Shown piece after piece: positions 43,690 through 52,556 of a stretch of DNA of 64,000 nucleotides. The notes beneath the pieces are model-generated. The model had not been told where the DNA came from. It worked only from the letters and a program-made list of their open reading frames with translations, and searched no databases. Location of the stretch: NCBI GenBank assembly GCA_024235915.1, contig JACKLO010000010.1, positions 186,001-250,000 of the forward strand. Reading direction: 5' to 3'. The DNA comes from Burkholderiaceae bacterium. Lineage in GTDB: Bacteria; Pseudomonadota; Gammaproteobacteria; Burkholderiales; Burkholderiaceae_C. Position 1 is the stretch's first letter. Each line of letters begins with the position of its first letter. Both the position numbers and the translations under genes were made by a program.

Positions 43690-44277
43690 ATGCCCGACTC
43701 CCAGGCTCCGGACATCACCGGCTGGCTGAAGCAGCTGCGCGGCGACACGCCGGAAGCGGCCGAAGCCGTCTACGTTCTGCTCTACCGCGAGCTGCACCGG
43801 CTGGCCGCATCGCACATGCGGCGCGAGTCCGCCGGCCATACGCTGGGTGCCACCGCGCTGGTGCACGAGGCCTGGCTGCGGCTGTCGGCGCAGCAGCACA
43901 CCGCGTGGCGCAACCGCAGCCACTTCATGGCCATGGCCTCGACGATGATGCGCCGCGTGCTCGTCGACCACGCCCGCGACCACCGCGCCGCCAAGCGTGA
44001 CGCCTCGCTGATGCCGCTCTCCACGACGCTGCACGAATCGCAGGCCGCGGGCGTGGACGGCGACGTAGTGGCCGTCCACGAGGCCCTGCTGGGCTTCGAG
44101 GCGCTGGACCCGCGTGCGGCCAAGGTCGTCGAGCTGCGCTTCTTCGGCGGGCTGGAGATCGAGGAGATCGGACAGGCGCTGGAAATCTCGCCGGCCACCG
44201 TCAAGCGCGACTGGACGGCGGCTCGCGCCTGGCTGCGGCGCGAGCTGGGCGGGACGGCGGCGTCGGGCGGCGCATGA
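43690..44277 (+). CDS. ECF RNA polymerase sigma factor (PF07638 type)
   Basis: A 195-residue sigma factor. Region 2 is LLYRELHRLAASHMRRESAG with TLGATALVHEAWLRL and HFMAMASTMMRRVLVDHARD; region 4 is LDPRAAKVVELRFFGGLEIE with EIGQALEISPATVKRDWTAA. The acidic patch usual in region 2.2 of ECF sigmas (DAED-like) is replaced by GATA, as in the kinase-activated groups. No anti-sigma gene adjoins; the Ser/Thr kinase is on the other side of a divergent gap of 74 bp. Phosphorylation by that kinase is a likely switch. Confidence 0.9.
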   Translation: MPDSQAPDITGWLKQLRGDTPEAAEAVYVLLYRELHRLAASHMRRESAGHTLGATALVHEAWLRLSAQQHTAWRNRSHFMAMASTMMRRVLVDHARDHRAAKRDASLMPLSTTLHESQAAGVDGDVVAVHEALLGFEALDPRAAKVVELRFFGGLEIEEIGQALEISPATVKRDWTAARAWLRRELGGTAASGGA

Positions 44278-44286
44278 GCGGCGGCG

Positions 44287-45060
44287 TCAGCCCCTCGCGG
44301 GCAGGCCTTGTCGGCGCTGCACGGCCAGGCAAGCCAGGGCCGCGAGGCCCAGCGCCAGGCTGCCGGGTTCGGGTACCCCGTTCGGACCGCCCGCAGGCGG
44401 TGGCGGTTCCCCCGTCACAAGTTCCAGCGAGGTCACCGCGCCCTGCAGCGAGTAGCTGAGCGGCTGGCCGTTCACCTGGGTGAAGCGCGTGAAGGCCAGC
44501 GTCCTCGAGGTGAAGCCGCTCACGTCGAAGGGCGCCACCGGCAGGCCCGTGCCGCTGATGCCTGTGGTCACCGGCGTCGCGTTGTAGGCATTGTCCAGCC
44601 ACAGGTCCAGGTTGTAGGCGTCCTGCCCGGGCGCCCAGGCGAAGTCGGTGGCCCCCACGCGATAGGCGTCCTGGTAGTCATCGAAGCCGGGGTTGCCGTA
44701 GTCGTCGATGACCTGGATGAAGTTGGAGAACGCGGTCATCGTGCCGTTGAAGGTGACGCCGTTCATGACCACGCGGTAGGCCGTCAACGCCCCGTAATAG
44801 GTGCCCACGCCTGGAAAGCTGGGCGTATCGGGCGTCGTCGACTCGAAGGTGTAGTCAACGTAGAAGCTGGCACCGGCCGTGGCGCCGAAGGGCAGCAAGC
44901 CTCCCCCGCTCGCGTAGGCCACGACGCTGGCGTTGGCGCGAAGGGTGACCGGCGCCGCCGTGGCACCAGCGACTGCGGTCATCGCGGCCAGCGCCAAGGC
45001 CAGGCGGGGAGGCGGAAGCAGGGCGATGGTCAGCGTGCGGGTGGAGGGACTTGCGGGCAT
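44287..45060 (-). CDS. PEP-CTERM sorting-domain exported protein
   Basis: A 257-residue protein. Signal peptide at 1-36 (LALALAAMTAVAGATAA), a beta-rich body with many Asn/Asp/Tyr (GVGTYYGALTAYRVVMNGVT, DAYNLDLWLDNAYN), and the C-terminal signal GVPEPGSLALGLAALACLAV with QRRQG. It is the third PEP-CTERM protein in the window. It converges with the ECF sigma gene, 9 bp apart. Function unknown. Confidence 0.88.
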   Translation of the reverse strand: MPASPSTRTLTIALLPPPRLALALAAMTAVAGATAAPVTLRANASVVAYASGGGLLPFGATAGASFYVDYTFESTTPDTPSFPGVGTYYGALTAYRVVMNGVTFNGTMTAFSNFIQVIDDYGNPGFDDYQDAYRVGATDFAWAPGQDAYNLDLWLDNAYNATPVTTGISGTGLPVAPFDVSGFTSRTLAFTRFTQVNGQPLSYSLQGAVTSLELVTGEPPPPAGGPNGVPEPGSLALGLAALACLAVQRRQGLPARG

Positions 45061-46338
45061 GGACGCTCCAGTTCGGGGTTCGGACAGGGTGTTACGCGCA
45101 GCGCGACGACGATTCGGCTCACTGGCGCGCGAGATGCCTGTGCTGCTCGAAGACACGCCGTACCCGTGACCGCGACACACTGTCGGGCACGGACCGCTTG
45201 ATGCACCGCGCGCGAGCCGTCACCAAGCCAGTGCCTGCGCGCCCTCTCGCCGGGCGCTGGCCAGGTGCGGGAGCGTCGGCACCTCGCGTGCCAACGCCTA
45301 CGCCTGCCGCAGTTCGGCCGATGCCGTCGCGCCCAGCACGCCCAACTGTGCATGGGAATCTCAACAATTCCCCGCAAGGCCCGACGCCCGGGTCACGATC
45401 CACCGGAACGGGACAATTGCGGCAGTGAGATCGTGGTTGCGGGGTCGTTCGAACCCGCTTGGCTGCTACAAGCTTGATCGGCATTCAGCTCCCGGTCTGA
45501 GTTGCACGCCGTACTCGGGCAGCGATGTCGAGTAGCACGCATCCAGCCCGTCCAGGCTGTGGGCCCACACCACGCGCTGGGACGCCAACGTTTGGCACGG
45601 GCCGCCATAGGGCCACCAGCGGAAGCCCAGGACGAGTCCGACCGGCCGCTTCAGGGCGGCGAAATCAAGGCAACAGATGTCAGCGACGGGTCGGAAGTGC
45701 TAGTTCGCCGAAGCAGAAAGCGGCCACTCGGGCGGCCTCAGCGGAATCGGCACCGGCAATGTCGGCTGTGCCACCGTGACAGGTCATCGAGCGAGAACGA
45801 TCGCCTCTCGCTCGAAAGACCGCAATGTGGACTAGACCGTGAGTTGACGCTGCCGCCGTGACCGACCGCACCCGCTGCACTGCGACAGTTCGCCACCTCG
45901 ACGGCTACGACTGCTCAGGGTCGGTTTGGTGAGTTCGCCCGGGGCGGAAGCGGTCATCGGCGGGACGCATGCCACTCCGGAGCCGTTGATGGTTCGCCTT
46001 GTGTGTTCAGCGGTCGCTGACGGCCGTCGTCGTCGAAGGACCGGTTCCGAGAGACGCCGACACTCCACCGGTCAACGCGAGTGACTCTGATCAGTCTTGA
46101 CCGGGCATTGCGAGTACTCGCGCCGGCTCGAGGTGCCCATGATCTCTCAGTCATGGCGGCTCTCTTTCGCCCGTCCCGTAGATCGCCCTTGGATACAGAG
46201 GCAGCTGGTGACGCAGAGCCTCTTGGCTACCCAAGCGCCGAATCGACGCTTAGTTGCCCAACAGGCGAACAAGCGAGTCGCAAAAGCCGGTCAAAACAGG
46301 CCCGAAATTGCCACTAAGTTGCCAGAATCCACTCCCGA
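45061..46338. other. Gene-less stretch of about 1.3 kb
   Basis: No convincing gene is present. G/C content is lower and frames are short. A minus-strand frame without a start codon, 45699-45471, reads LKRPVGLVLGFRWWPYGGPC and onward and may be a relic. A perfect 9-bp hairpin with a 9-nt loop lies at 45788-45814 with no T-run. The segment probably holds decayed DNA from transfer. Confidence 0.5.
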
Positions 46339-46983
46339 ATGCCGCTGCACCGCCTGACCCTCCCCGTCACCCCCTTCCAGCAGAACTGCAGCCTGGTCTG
46401 GTGCAGTCGCACGCGTGCCGCAGCGCTGATCGACCCTGGAGGTGAACTGCCGCGGCTGCATGCGGCGGTGGCGGAGCGGCAGCTGGACCTGCAGGCCATC
46501 TGGCTCACCCACGCCCACATCGACCATGCCGGCGGTGCCGGCCAGCTGGCACGCGAGACCGGCCTGCCCATCGTCGGCCCGCACCGAGGCGACCAGTTCT
46601 GGATCGACGCGCTGGCTCAGCAGGCGCAGATGTTCCGCTTTGCACCTGCGGAGCCGTTCACGCCCACACGCTGGCTGGACGACGGCGATACCGTCACCCT
46701 GGGCGACGAGACACTGGCCGTGCGCCACTGCCCGGGCCATACCCCTGGCCATGTGGTGTTTCATCACGTCGGCAGCGGTGTGGCCTTCGTGGGCGATGTG
46801 CTGTTTGCGGGCGGCATCGGACGCACCGATTTCCCGGGCGGCAACCATGCCCAGCTGATCGACAGCATCCGCAGCCGGCTCTGGCCGATGGGTCAGGCGA
46901 CAGTGTTCGTGCCGGGGCATGGGCCGGAGAGCAGCTTCGGGGCCGAGCGGCGCAGCAACCCCTTCGTGCGCGACGGCGCCTGA
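46339..46983 (+). CDS. Metallo-beta-lactamase-fold hydrolase (glyoxalase II-like)
   Basis: A 214-residue enzyme. The metal motif is LTHAHIDHAGGAGQLA (HxHxDH) at about 55-70, with further ligands in HCPGHTPGHVVFHH and VGDVLFAGGIGRTDFPGG, and the last His in VPGHGPES. The GIGRTDFPGGN stretch is typical of the group that includes YcbL and glyoxalase II-like thioesterases. The real substrate is probably a small thioester or similar; no partner gene is adjacent. Confidence 0.92.
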   Translation: MPLHRLTLPVTPFQQNCSLVWCSRTRAAALIDPGGELPRLHAAVAERQLDLQAIWLTHAHIDHAGGAGQLARETGLPIVGPHRGDQFWIDALAQQAQMFRFAPAEPFTPTRWLDDGDTVTLGDETLAVRHCPGHTPGHVVFHHVGSGVAFVGDVLFAGGIGRTDFPGGNHAQLIDSIRSRLWPMGQATVFVPGHGPESSFGAERRSNPFVRDGA

Positions 46984-47008
46984 ACGGGCGGCAGCCGCCG
47001 CGCCGCTG

Positions 47009-47800
47009 TCAACGCGCGGCGCCGGGGTGCTGCTTGTAGATCGCTTCGGCCAGCGTCAGCAGCGTGGCCTTGGGCAGGGCGCCCACCAGCGCGTAGCCGG
47101 CGCCGGACTCGACCCAGTAGAACAGGCCCAGCTCGCCCTGGCGCTCCCAGCGGAAGGCGGTCTCGGTGCCGTCGGGCGGCTTGCGCAGGTAGACGGTGAC
47201 ACGCAGGCCCTGAGCGTCCTGGTACATCAGCTGCGCGCTCTTGCCGTCGCCGTCGGGCAGCAGGCGGCCGCCGATGAGTTCGAAACCGTGTTCGTGCAGG
47301 TCGAACAGCTTCACCGGGATGTCGATGCGGCGCGTCAGCCAGCGGGCCAGGTGCTCTTCCTGTGCGCGCACCTCCACCGCGTGACGTGGCTCGGCCACGT
47401 AGACGGCGTGCGCGTAGGCGGCGCGCGTAACCCAGGCGTTCGTGGTCGGCGCCACGGCGCCCGCCTGCAGGGGCGCGCGCGCCTGCTGCTGCCATTGCCA
47501 CAAGCCACACGCGCCCAGCGCCGCACCAGCCACCAGCAGGCCGGCGGCCATGGCGGCCTGGCGCCAGACCGGCGCCGGGGCGGGCCGCTGCACCACCTGC
47601 AGCAGGCGCTCGGGCACCGGCGCGGCGAGCCAGGCGTCGCCCAGCGTGCGCAGCGCGTCACGGTCGGCGGCCCAGGCGCGCACGCGGGCCTCGGCTTCGG
47701 GGTTGGTGGACAGCCAGGCCTCCACGCGCTGCTGCTCGTCATCGGGCAGCGCGCTGTCCAGCCAGGCGCTGAGTTGTTCGTCGTTCGGTCCGTGGTTCAT
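47009..47800 (-). CDS. Anti-sigma factor, membrane-bound
   Basis: A 263-residue protein. The N-terminal cytoplasmic part (NDEQLSAWLDSALPDDEQQR, VEAWLSTNPEAEARVRAW) is the anti-sigma helical domain; a membrane helix is at about 82-103 (AAMAAGLLVAGAALGACGLW) and a periplasmic part follows. The zinc-binding HxxxCxxC motif of ZAS anti-sigmas is absent. Its start overlaps the sigma gene stop by ATGA, so the two are made in step. It holds the sigma factor at the membrane until a signal releases it. Confidence 0.85.
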   Translation of the reverse strand: MNHGPNDEQLSAWLDSALPDDEQQRVEAWLSTNPEAEARVRAWAADRDALRTLGDAWLAAPVPERLLQVVQRPAPAPVWRQAAMAAGLLVAGAALGACGLWQWQQQARAPLQAGAVAPTTNAWVTRAAYAHAVYVAEPRHAVEVRAQEEHLARWLTRRIDIPVKLFDLHEHGFELIGGRLLPDGDGKSAQLMYQDAQGLRVTVYLRKPPDGTETAFRWERQGELGLFYWVESGAGYALVGALPKATLLTLAEAIYKQHPGAAR

Positions 47801-48330
47801 TTCACCCGCCGCAGGGCCGGCTGCAACGCCGGGCCGCGGCCCTCGAGAAGCTGGCGCATCGCCGCGCGGGCGCGGCAGACACGCGACATCACGGTGCCCA
47901 ACGGCACCTGCATCACCTCGGCCACCTCGGCGTAGCTGAGCTGTTCCACGCACACCAGCAGCAGCGATTCGCGCTGCTCGGCCGACAGCTGCGCCAGGGC
48001 GCCCAGCAGGTCCAGGCGCAGGCCGACGTCGGTGCCGGCGTCACCGCCCGCCCTGTCCTGCAGCACCTGCAGATCGGCCGGGTCCACGGTGGACAGCCGG
48101 CGGTCGCGGCGCAGCTGGTCCATGTGGGCGTTGTGGGCGATGGACAGCAGCCAGACGCCGATGTCGCGCCGCTGGTCGTACTGGTGCCAGTGCATCAGGC
48201 CGCGCTCCAGCGTGGCCTGCACCAGGTCGTCGGCCCGCTCCGGCTCGAAGGCCAGGGTGCGCGCATAGCGCCGCAGCCGCGGGATCTGGCCGATCAGCTG
48301 CTGGCGGAAAGCGGGAGGCGCGGCGGTCAC
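47797..48330 (-). CDS. ECF RNA polymerase sigma factor
   Basis: A 177-residue sigma factor. Region 2 carries the classical acidic patch, FEPERADDLVQATLERGLMH, with VWLLSIAHNAHMDQLRRDRR; region 4 is LSAEQRESLLLVCVEQLSYA with EVAEVMQVPLGTVMSRVCRA. It is coupled to the anti-sigma gene by a 4-bp overlap. The signal and regulon are unknown. It differs in type from the ECF protein at 43690. Confidence 0.94.
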   Translation of the reverse strand: MTAAPPAFRQQLIGQIPRLRRYARTLAFEPERADDLVQATLERGLMHWHQYDQRRDIGVWLLSIAHNAHMDQLRRDRRLSTVDPADLQVLQDRAGGDAGTDVGLRLDLLGALAQLSAEQRESLLLVCVEQLSYAEVAEVMQVPLGTVMSRVCRARAAMRQLLEGRGPALQPALRRVK

Positions 48331-48440
48331 GACAGGATTACGTCCGACCCGACAAGGCTATTCCCGATCCACCCCTGGCGCCAGACGTGACGTGCGTGCC
48401 TGGACTTGAAGGTCGGCAGGATGTCATCATCTATACCCCT

Positions 48441-48866
48441 ATGCGTACACATGCTCACATCGGCTGCGCCCGTTGCGGCGCGCTCAACCGGGTGCCCGCC
48501 GAGCGCCTGGGCGACGACCCTGTCTGCGGGCGCTGCGGCACCGAACTGCTCACGGGCGAGCCGGTGGAGCTGCGCGACGACAACTTCGACGCCGTGGCCG
48601 GCAAGACCGAGCTGCCGGTGCTGGTGGACTTCTGGGCCACCTGGTGCGGCCCCTGCCGCATGATGGCGCCGGCCTTTGCACAGGCGGCGCAGCAGCTCAA
48701 GGGCCGCGCGCTGCTGGTGAAGGTGGACACCGACGCCAACCCGGAACTGGCGCAGCGTTTTGCCATCCGGAGCATCCCCACGCTGGTGCGGCTGGAGGGC
48801 GGGCGCGAGGTGAAGCGGCAGGCCGGCGCGCTGCCGGCGGGGCAGATCGTGGCGATGGCGTCCTGA
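48441..48866 (+). CDS. trxC: Thioredoxin 2 (TrxC)
   Basis: A 141-residue protein. Two N-terminal zinc CxxC pairs (IGCARCGALN and PVCGRCGTELLTGEP) precede a thioredoxin fold with the active site FWATWCGPCRMMAP near 68-81 and the cis-Pro SIPTLVRLEGG. The N-terminal zinc finger marks TrxC, an oxidative-stress thioredoxin, rather than TrxA. ATG at 48441 gives the family-typical length. It is divergent from the ECF sigma gene and convergent with the transport locus. Confidence 0.95.
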   Translation: MRTHAHIGCARCGALNRVPAERLGDDPVCGRCGTELLTGEPVELRDDNFDAVAGKTELPVLVDFWATWCGPCRMMAPAFAQAAQQLKGRALLVKVDTDANPELAQRFAIRSIPTLVRLEGGREVKRQAGALPAGQIVAMAS

Positions 48867-48904
48867 GCGCCTGAGCGGCCGAGCGGCCGAGCGGCCGAAC
48901 GCCC
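48865..48904 (+). repeat. 8-bp tandem repeat after trxC
   Basis: Three exact GAGCGGCC units (48873-48896) are flanked by the variants GAGCGCCT and GAACGCCC, starting on the trxC stop codon. No function is evident; it may be part of the termination structure. Confidence 0.7.
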
Positions 48905-48922
48905 GCGATCGCGCGGCCGTTC
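48897..48922. terminator. Imperfect inverted repeat between convergent genes
   Basis: GAACG at 48897 and CGTTC at 48918-48922 bracket a GCGATCGC core, forming a bulged GC-rich hairpin between trxC and the last binding-protein gene, which converge here. No T-run. It could act as a two-way terminator. Confidence 0.4.
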
Positions 48923-48928
48923 ATGCCT

Positions 48929-50725
48929 TCAGTGCGGCGCCACGTCGATGTAGCGCCAGAGGTCGCGCATGAAGGGGTGGCGCAGGTAGCCCTCGGTCCA
49001 GGGTTGCACGAGGTCGGTGACGGTGCGGTGCATGTGCACCTTGAACGGCAGGTAGGCCACCAACAGGTCCTTGGCCTGGCGCATCACCGCGTCGCGCTCC
49101 GGGCCGTCGGGCAGGCGCTGCTGGCGGCGGAAGAGTTCGTCGAAGGCCGGCAGGTTGAAGCGCGGGTCGTTGGAATCGCCGGCGTTCGGGCCATAGGCGA
49201 TGCCGAGGAAGAAGCCGCCGTCGGGCGACGTGGCGCCCCAGGAATAGCCCCACATCTGCAGCGTGCCGGCGCGCGTCTTCTTCAGCAGTTCCGACCAGGT
49301 GGCGATCTCGAAGTCGATGCGGATGCCGATGGCGGCCAGCTGACGGCGAAGCAGGTCGTTGGCACCGCGTGAGCGCTGGTCGGCCATCGACGCCATGTGC
49401 AGGCGCAGCGGCTGGCCGCTGGGCAGCTCGCGCCAGCCGTCACCGTCGCGGTCGGTGTAGCCATAGAGGTCCAGCAGCGCCTTCGCGCGCGCCGGGTCGT
49501 AGGTGCTCATCTCGCTGATGTAGCCGGGGTCGTAGCCCGAGGTGAAGGGCGGCACGGTGCTCTGCGCCGGCGTGCCGCTGCCGCCGAAGACGTGGCGGAT
49601 GTAGGCCCGCTGGTCCTGCGCCAGGCCGATGGCGCGGCGCAGCGCCACCTTCTCCGGCGTGTAGCCGCCGACCACCGGGTCCTCCATGTAGAAGTAGCTC
49701 ATCACCATGTCGGCCTGCTGGTGGCGCTGCATGCGGATGCCGCGCTTGGCCAGGTAGGGTGCGAGCTCGCCGTGCGGCACGGCCAGGGGGATGTAGGTGC
49801 CGGGCACGGCCAGGAAGTCGTAGGCGCCGTTGAGGAAACTCAGCCAGCGCGGCTGGTCTTCCTCGACGATGTCCACGTGCACCTCGTCGACCAGCGGCAG
49901 CGTCTTGCCCCGGAGGTGTGCCGCCACGCGCTGCAGCGCCGGGTCGTCGCCCGGGGTGCCGTCGTAGACGGTGCCGCGGTAGCTGGGCGAACGTTCCAGC
50001 TCGATACGCGACGCGCGCCGCCAGGATTTCAGGCGGAAGGCGCCGGTGCCCACCGGGTGGGCGCCGATGTCCTTGCCGTAGAACTCCACCACCTCGCGCG
50101 CCACGGCGCCCATGATCTGCGCGTCGGCAAAACGGTAGAGGAAACGCGGGTCGTCGTCGCCCAGCGTGACGCGGAAGGTGTAGCGGTCCAGCGCCCGCAC
50201 GCCGTCCACCGGGGTGTCGTAGTCGAAGGGCGTGCGGTTCTTCAGCGCCTGTTGGCGCAGTTCGGTCAGGCCCGGCAGCTTGGCCTGCTCGTAGAGGTAG
50301 AGGTCGCCGGAGTTGTATTGCGGGTCGTAGAAGCGCTTGATGCTGTAGACGTAGTCCTCGGCCACCAGTTCGCGCCGTTGCCCCTTGAACGCCGGGTCGT
50401 CCTGGAAGTGGATGCCGGGCCGAACGCGCACCGTGAAGCTGCGGCCGTCGGCCGAGACCTCAGGCAGCGCCACGGCGGTGTTGGGCAGCAGGCGCACCGG
50501 GCGCGCCAGGTAGTCGTAGCTCAGCGGCGCTTCCAGGATCTGCTGGATCAGTGTGCTGGAGTAGTAGTCGCTGTTGGTCTGCGGCGGGTCGAAGGTGGAT
50601 TCCGGCGCCGGGAACGCGATGCGCAGCACCTTCTTCGAACCCACGGACGTGGCGGCCTGCAGCAGGCCCGGCGCCAGCGCGCCAGCGGCAGCGCCTTGCA
50701 GGAAGGTTCTGCGGGGAAAGCTCAT
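48929..50725 (-). CDS. ABC transporter substrate-binding protein (family 5), paralogue 1, Tat-type signal
   Basis: A 598-residue periplasmic binding protein of the SBP_bac_5 (oligopeptide) family. The signal MSFPRRTFLQGAAAGALAPG has a twin-arginine RRTFLQ motif, unlike its four paralogues. Family landmarks: LPNTAVALPEVSADGRSFTV, GRELVAEDY-type VAEDYVYSIKRFYDP, HPVGTGAFRLKSWRR, the calcium-like loop YTDRDGDGWRELP and the end RHPFMRDLWRYIDVAPH. It is last in a five-gene run, overlapping the preceding one by ATGA. It groups by sequence with paralogue 5, not with its neighbour. The substrate is unknown, probably peptides. Confidence 0.92.
   Translation of the reverse strand: MSFPRRTFLQGAAAGALAPGLLQAATSVGSKKVLRIAFPAPESTFDPPQTNSDYYSSTLIQQILEAPLSYDYLARPVRLLPNTAVALPEVSADGRSFTVRVRPGIHFQDDPAFKGQRRELVAEDYVYSIKRFYDPQYNSGDLYLYEQAKLPGLTELRQQALKNRTPFDYDTPVDGVRALDRYTFRVTLGDDDPRFLYRFADAQIMGAVAREVVEFYGKDIGAHPVGTGAFRLKSWRRASRIELERSPSYRGTVYDGTPGDDPALQRVAAHLRGKTLPLVDEVHVDIVEEDQPRWLSFLNGAYDFLAVPGTYIPLAVPHGELAPYLAKRGIRMQRHQQADMVMSYFYMEDPVVGGYTPEKVALRRAIGLAQDQRAYIRHVFGGSGTPAQSTVPPFTSGYDPGYISEMSTYDPARAKALLDLYGYTDRDGDGWRELPSGQPLRLHMASMADQRSRGANDLLRRQLAAIGIRIDFEIATWSELLKKTRAGTLQMWGYSWGATSPDGGFFLGIAYGPNAGDSNDPRFNLPAFDELFRRQQRLPDGPERDAVMRQAKDLLVAYLPFKVHMHRTVTDLVQPWTEGYLRHPFMRDLWRYIDVAPH
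49635..49689. repeat. 55-bp tract identical to 53284-53338
   Basis: Within paralogue 1, positions 49635-49689 match 53284-53338 in paralogue 3 base for base on the same strand, coding the MEDPVVGGYTPEKVALRRA region (start of the tract inside MEDP). The flanks diverge quickly. Shared tracts of this length between paralogues that are otherwise far apart suggest gene conversion. Confidence 0.8.
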
Positions 50726-52545
50726 GGGGTGCGGGTCGGGGCGTCGATGTCCACCATGTGCCACCAGTCCTGCCAGAACAGGGTGCGGCGGTAGCCCACC
50801 AGGGCGGGCTGGGCGAGGTCGGTGACGACGCGGTGGATCAGGGGCTTGTACGGCGCAAAGGCCACGGCCAGGCGCTTGGCCTCCAGGAAGAGGGCCTGGC
50901 GTTCCGGCCCGTCGGGCAGCATCTCCATGCGGTCGTAGAGGGCGTCGAAGGCCGGCAGGCGAAAGCGCGCCACGTTCTGCCCGCCCACCTGGGGGCCGTG
51001 GTAGCGCGCCAGTGACTGCTGGCCATCGGGCGCGGCGGCGGAGCCCCCCACGCGCCACAGCTGGTACTGCCCGTTGCGTGCCGCCTTCAGGTTCTCCGGC
51101 CACTTGGCGGTCTTGAACTGCAGACGCAGGCCCACGGCCGCGAGGTTCTTGGCGCGCAGTTCGTCCAGCGTGCGCGACTGGTTGTCGGGCTGGGTCAGCA
51201 TCTCCAGCACCAGGGGCTGGCCGTCGGGGCGTTCACGCCAGCCATCGCCGTCGCGGTCGGTCCAGCCGTAGAGGTCCAGCAGCGCCTTGGCGCGCGCCGG
51301 GTCGTATTCGCCCATCTCGCTGTGGAAGGCGGTGTCGTAGCCGGTGGTGTGCGGCACCACGGTGGACTGCGCCGGGATGGCCTGGCCGCGCCAGACGGTG
51401 GCGATCTCGCGGGGCACGTCCAGCGCCAGACCGATGGCGCGGCGCAGCGCCACCTGCGCAGGCGCCAGGCCACCGACCACTGGGTCGTCCATGTTGAAGT
51501 GCACGAAGTAGACGTCGGAGCGCACCGCCTGCCAGCCGCGCACGCCCTGACGCGCCAGGTGCGGCGCCACCTGCCCGCCGGGCATGGCGAGGTCGATGAA
51601 GGCCGCCGGCATCTGCTCGATGAAGTCGTGCTGTGCCTGCAGGAAGGCCAGCCAGCGCGGCTGCTCCTCCTCGATGATGCTGATCTCCACCCGGTCCACC
51701 ATCGGCAGCCGCCGGCCCTTGAAGCGGACCAGCAGGGCCTGACCTTCGGCGTCGCCTTCGGCGGGTTCGGCATCGTAGAAGCGCTCGCGATAGCTGGGGC
51801 TGCGCTCGAGCACGATCAGCGAACTGCGCCGCCATTGGGCCAGGCGGAAGGGCCCGGTGCCGACGGGGTGGGCCATGATGTCGGCGCCATAGCGCTCCAC
51901 CACCTCGCGCGCCACGGCGCCGAAGAGGTCGCCGGTGGCCAGCGTCTCCAGGAAGCGTGGGCGCGGCGCGGCGAGCTGGAAGCGAAGGGTGTAGCGGTCC
52001 AGCGCCTGCAGACCGGCGACGGGGGCGTCGTAGTCGAACGGCCGCTTGCCCTTCAGCGCCTGTTCCCGCCGTTCCGCCAGGCCCACGATGCCCTGCTGCT
52101 GCAGGCCGCTCCAGGCTGGGCTCTTGTTGGCCGGGTCGGCAAAGCGCTTGAAGCTGTAGACGTAGTCGGCCGCGACCAGCTCGCGGCGCTGACCGCCGAA
52201 GGCGGGGTCGTCCTGGAAGAAGATGCCGGGCTGCAGGCGCACGGTCCAGGTGCGGAAGTCGTCGCTGACCTCCGGCAGCGCCGCGGCCGTGAGCGGCTCG
52301 ATCTTCGCCGGCCGTGCCAGATGGTCGTAGCCGTACAGGCCTTCGAAGATGTGCGGGGTGACGGTGCGCGAGTACAGGTCGATGACCTGTGCCGGATCGA
52401 AGCCGGTTTCGGCGACACGGAAGGCATAACGCAGCACCTTCGGCGGTGCCGCGGTGGCGTTCGCCGAAGGGGACGCCGACAGCGCGGGCTGCGCGCTGGC
52501 GCTGGCCGCGGCCAGCACGGCCAGCGCCGCGATGTACCTGCGCAT
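50722..52545 (-). CDS. ABC transporter substrate-binding protein (family 5), paralogue 2
   Basis: A 607-residue binding protein. Sec signal MRRYIAALAVLAAASASAQP. Landmarks: SRTVTPHIFEGLYGYDHLAR at about 64-83, VAADYVYSFKRFADPANKSP, HPVGTGPFRLAQWRRSSLIV, WTDRDGDGWRERPDG and the C-terminal GYRRTLFWQDWWHMVDIDAP. It belongs to the inner subgroup (paralogues 2-4) that shares VTPHIFE and the LFW-WWH ending. Its stop overlaps paralogue 1 by 4 bp. Start ATG at 52543-52545, 11 bp after paralogue 3 ends. Confidence 0.92.
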   Translation of the reverse strand: MRRYIAALAVLAAASASAQPALSASPSANATAAPPKVLRYAFRVAETGFDPAQVIDLYSRTVTPHIFEGLYGYDHLARPAKIEPLTAAALPEVSDDFRTWTVRLQPGIFFQDDPAFGGQRRELVAADYVYSFKRFADPANKSPAWSGLQQQGIVGLAERREQALKGKRPFDYDAPVAGLQALDRYTLRFQLAAPRPRFLETLATGDLFGAVAREVVERYGADIMAHPVGTGPFRLAQWRRSSLIVLERSPSYRERFYDAEPAEGDAEGQALLVRFKGRRLPMVDRVEISIIEEEQPRWLAFLQAQHDFIEQMPAAFIDLAMPGGQVAPHLARQGVRGWQAVRSDVYFVHFNMDDPVVGGLAPAQVALRRAIGLALDVPREIATVWRGQAIPAQSTVVPHTTGYDTAFHSEMGEYDPARAKALLDLYGWTDRDGDGWRERPDGQPLVLEMLTQPDNQSRTLDELRAKNLAAVGLRLQFKTAKWPENLKAARNGQYQLWRVGGSAAAPDGQQSLARYHGPQVGGQNVARFRLPAFDALYDRMEMLPDGPERQALFLEAKRLAVAFAPYKPLIHRVVTDLAQPALVGYRRTLFWQDWWHMVDIDAPTRTP

Positions 52546-52556
52546 GCCCGCCACGT

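Noticed and set aside
45788..45814. Perfect 9-bp hairpin as a terminator
   Set aside because: No T-run follows on either strand and no gene ends nearby.
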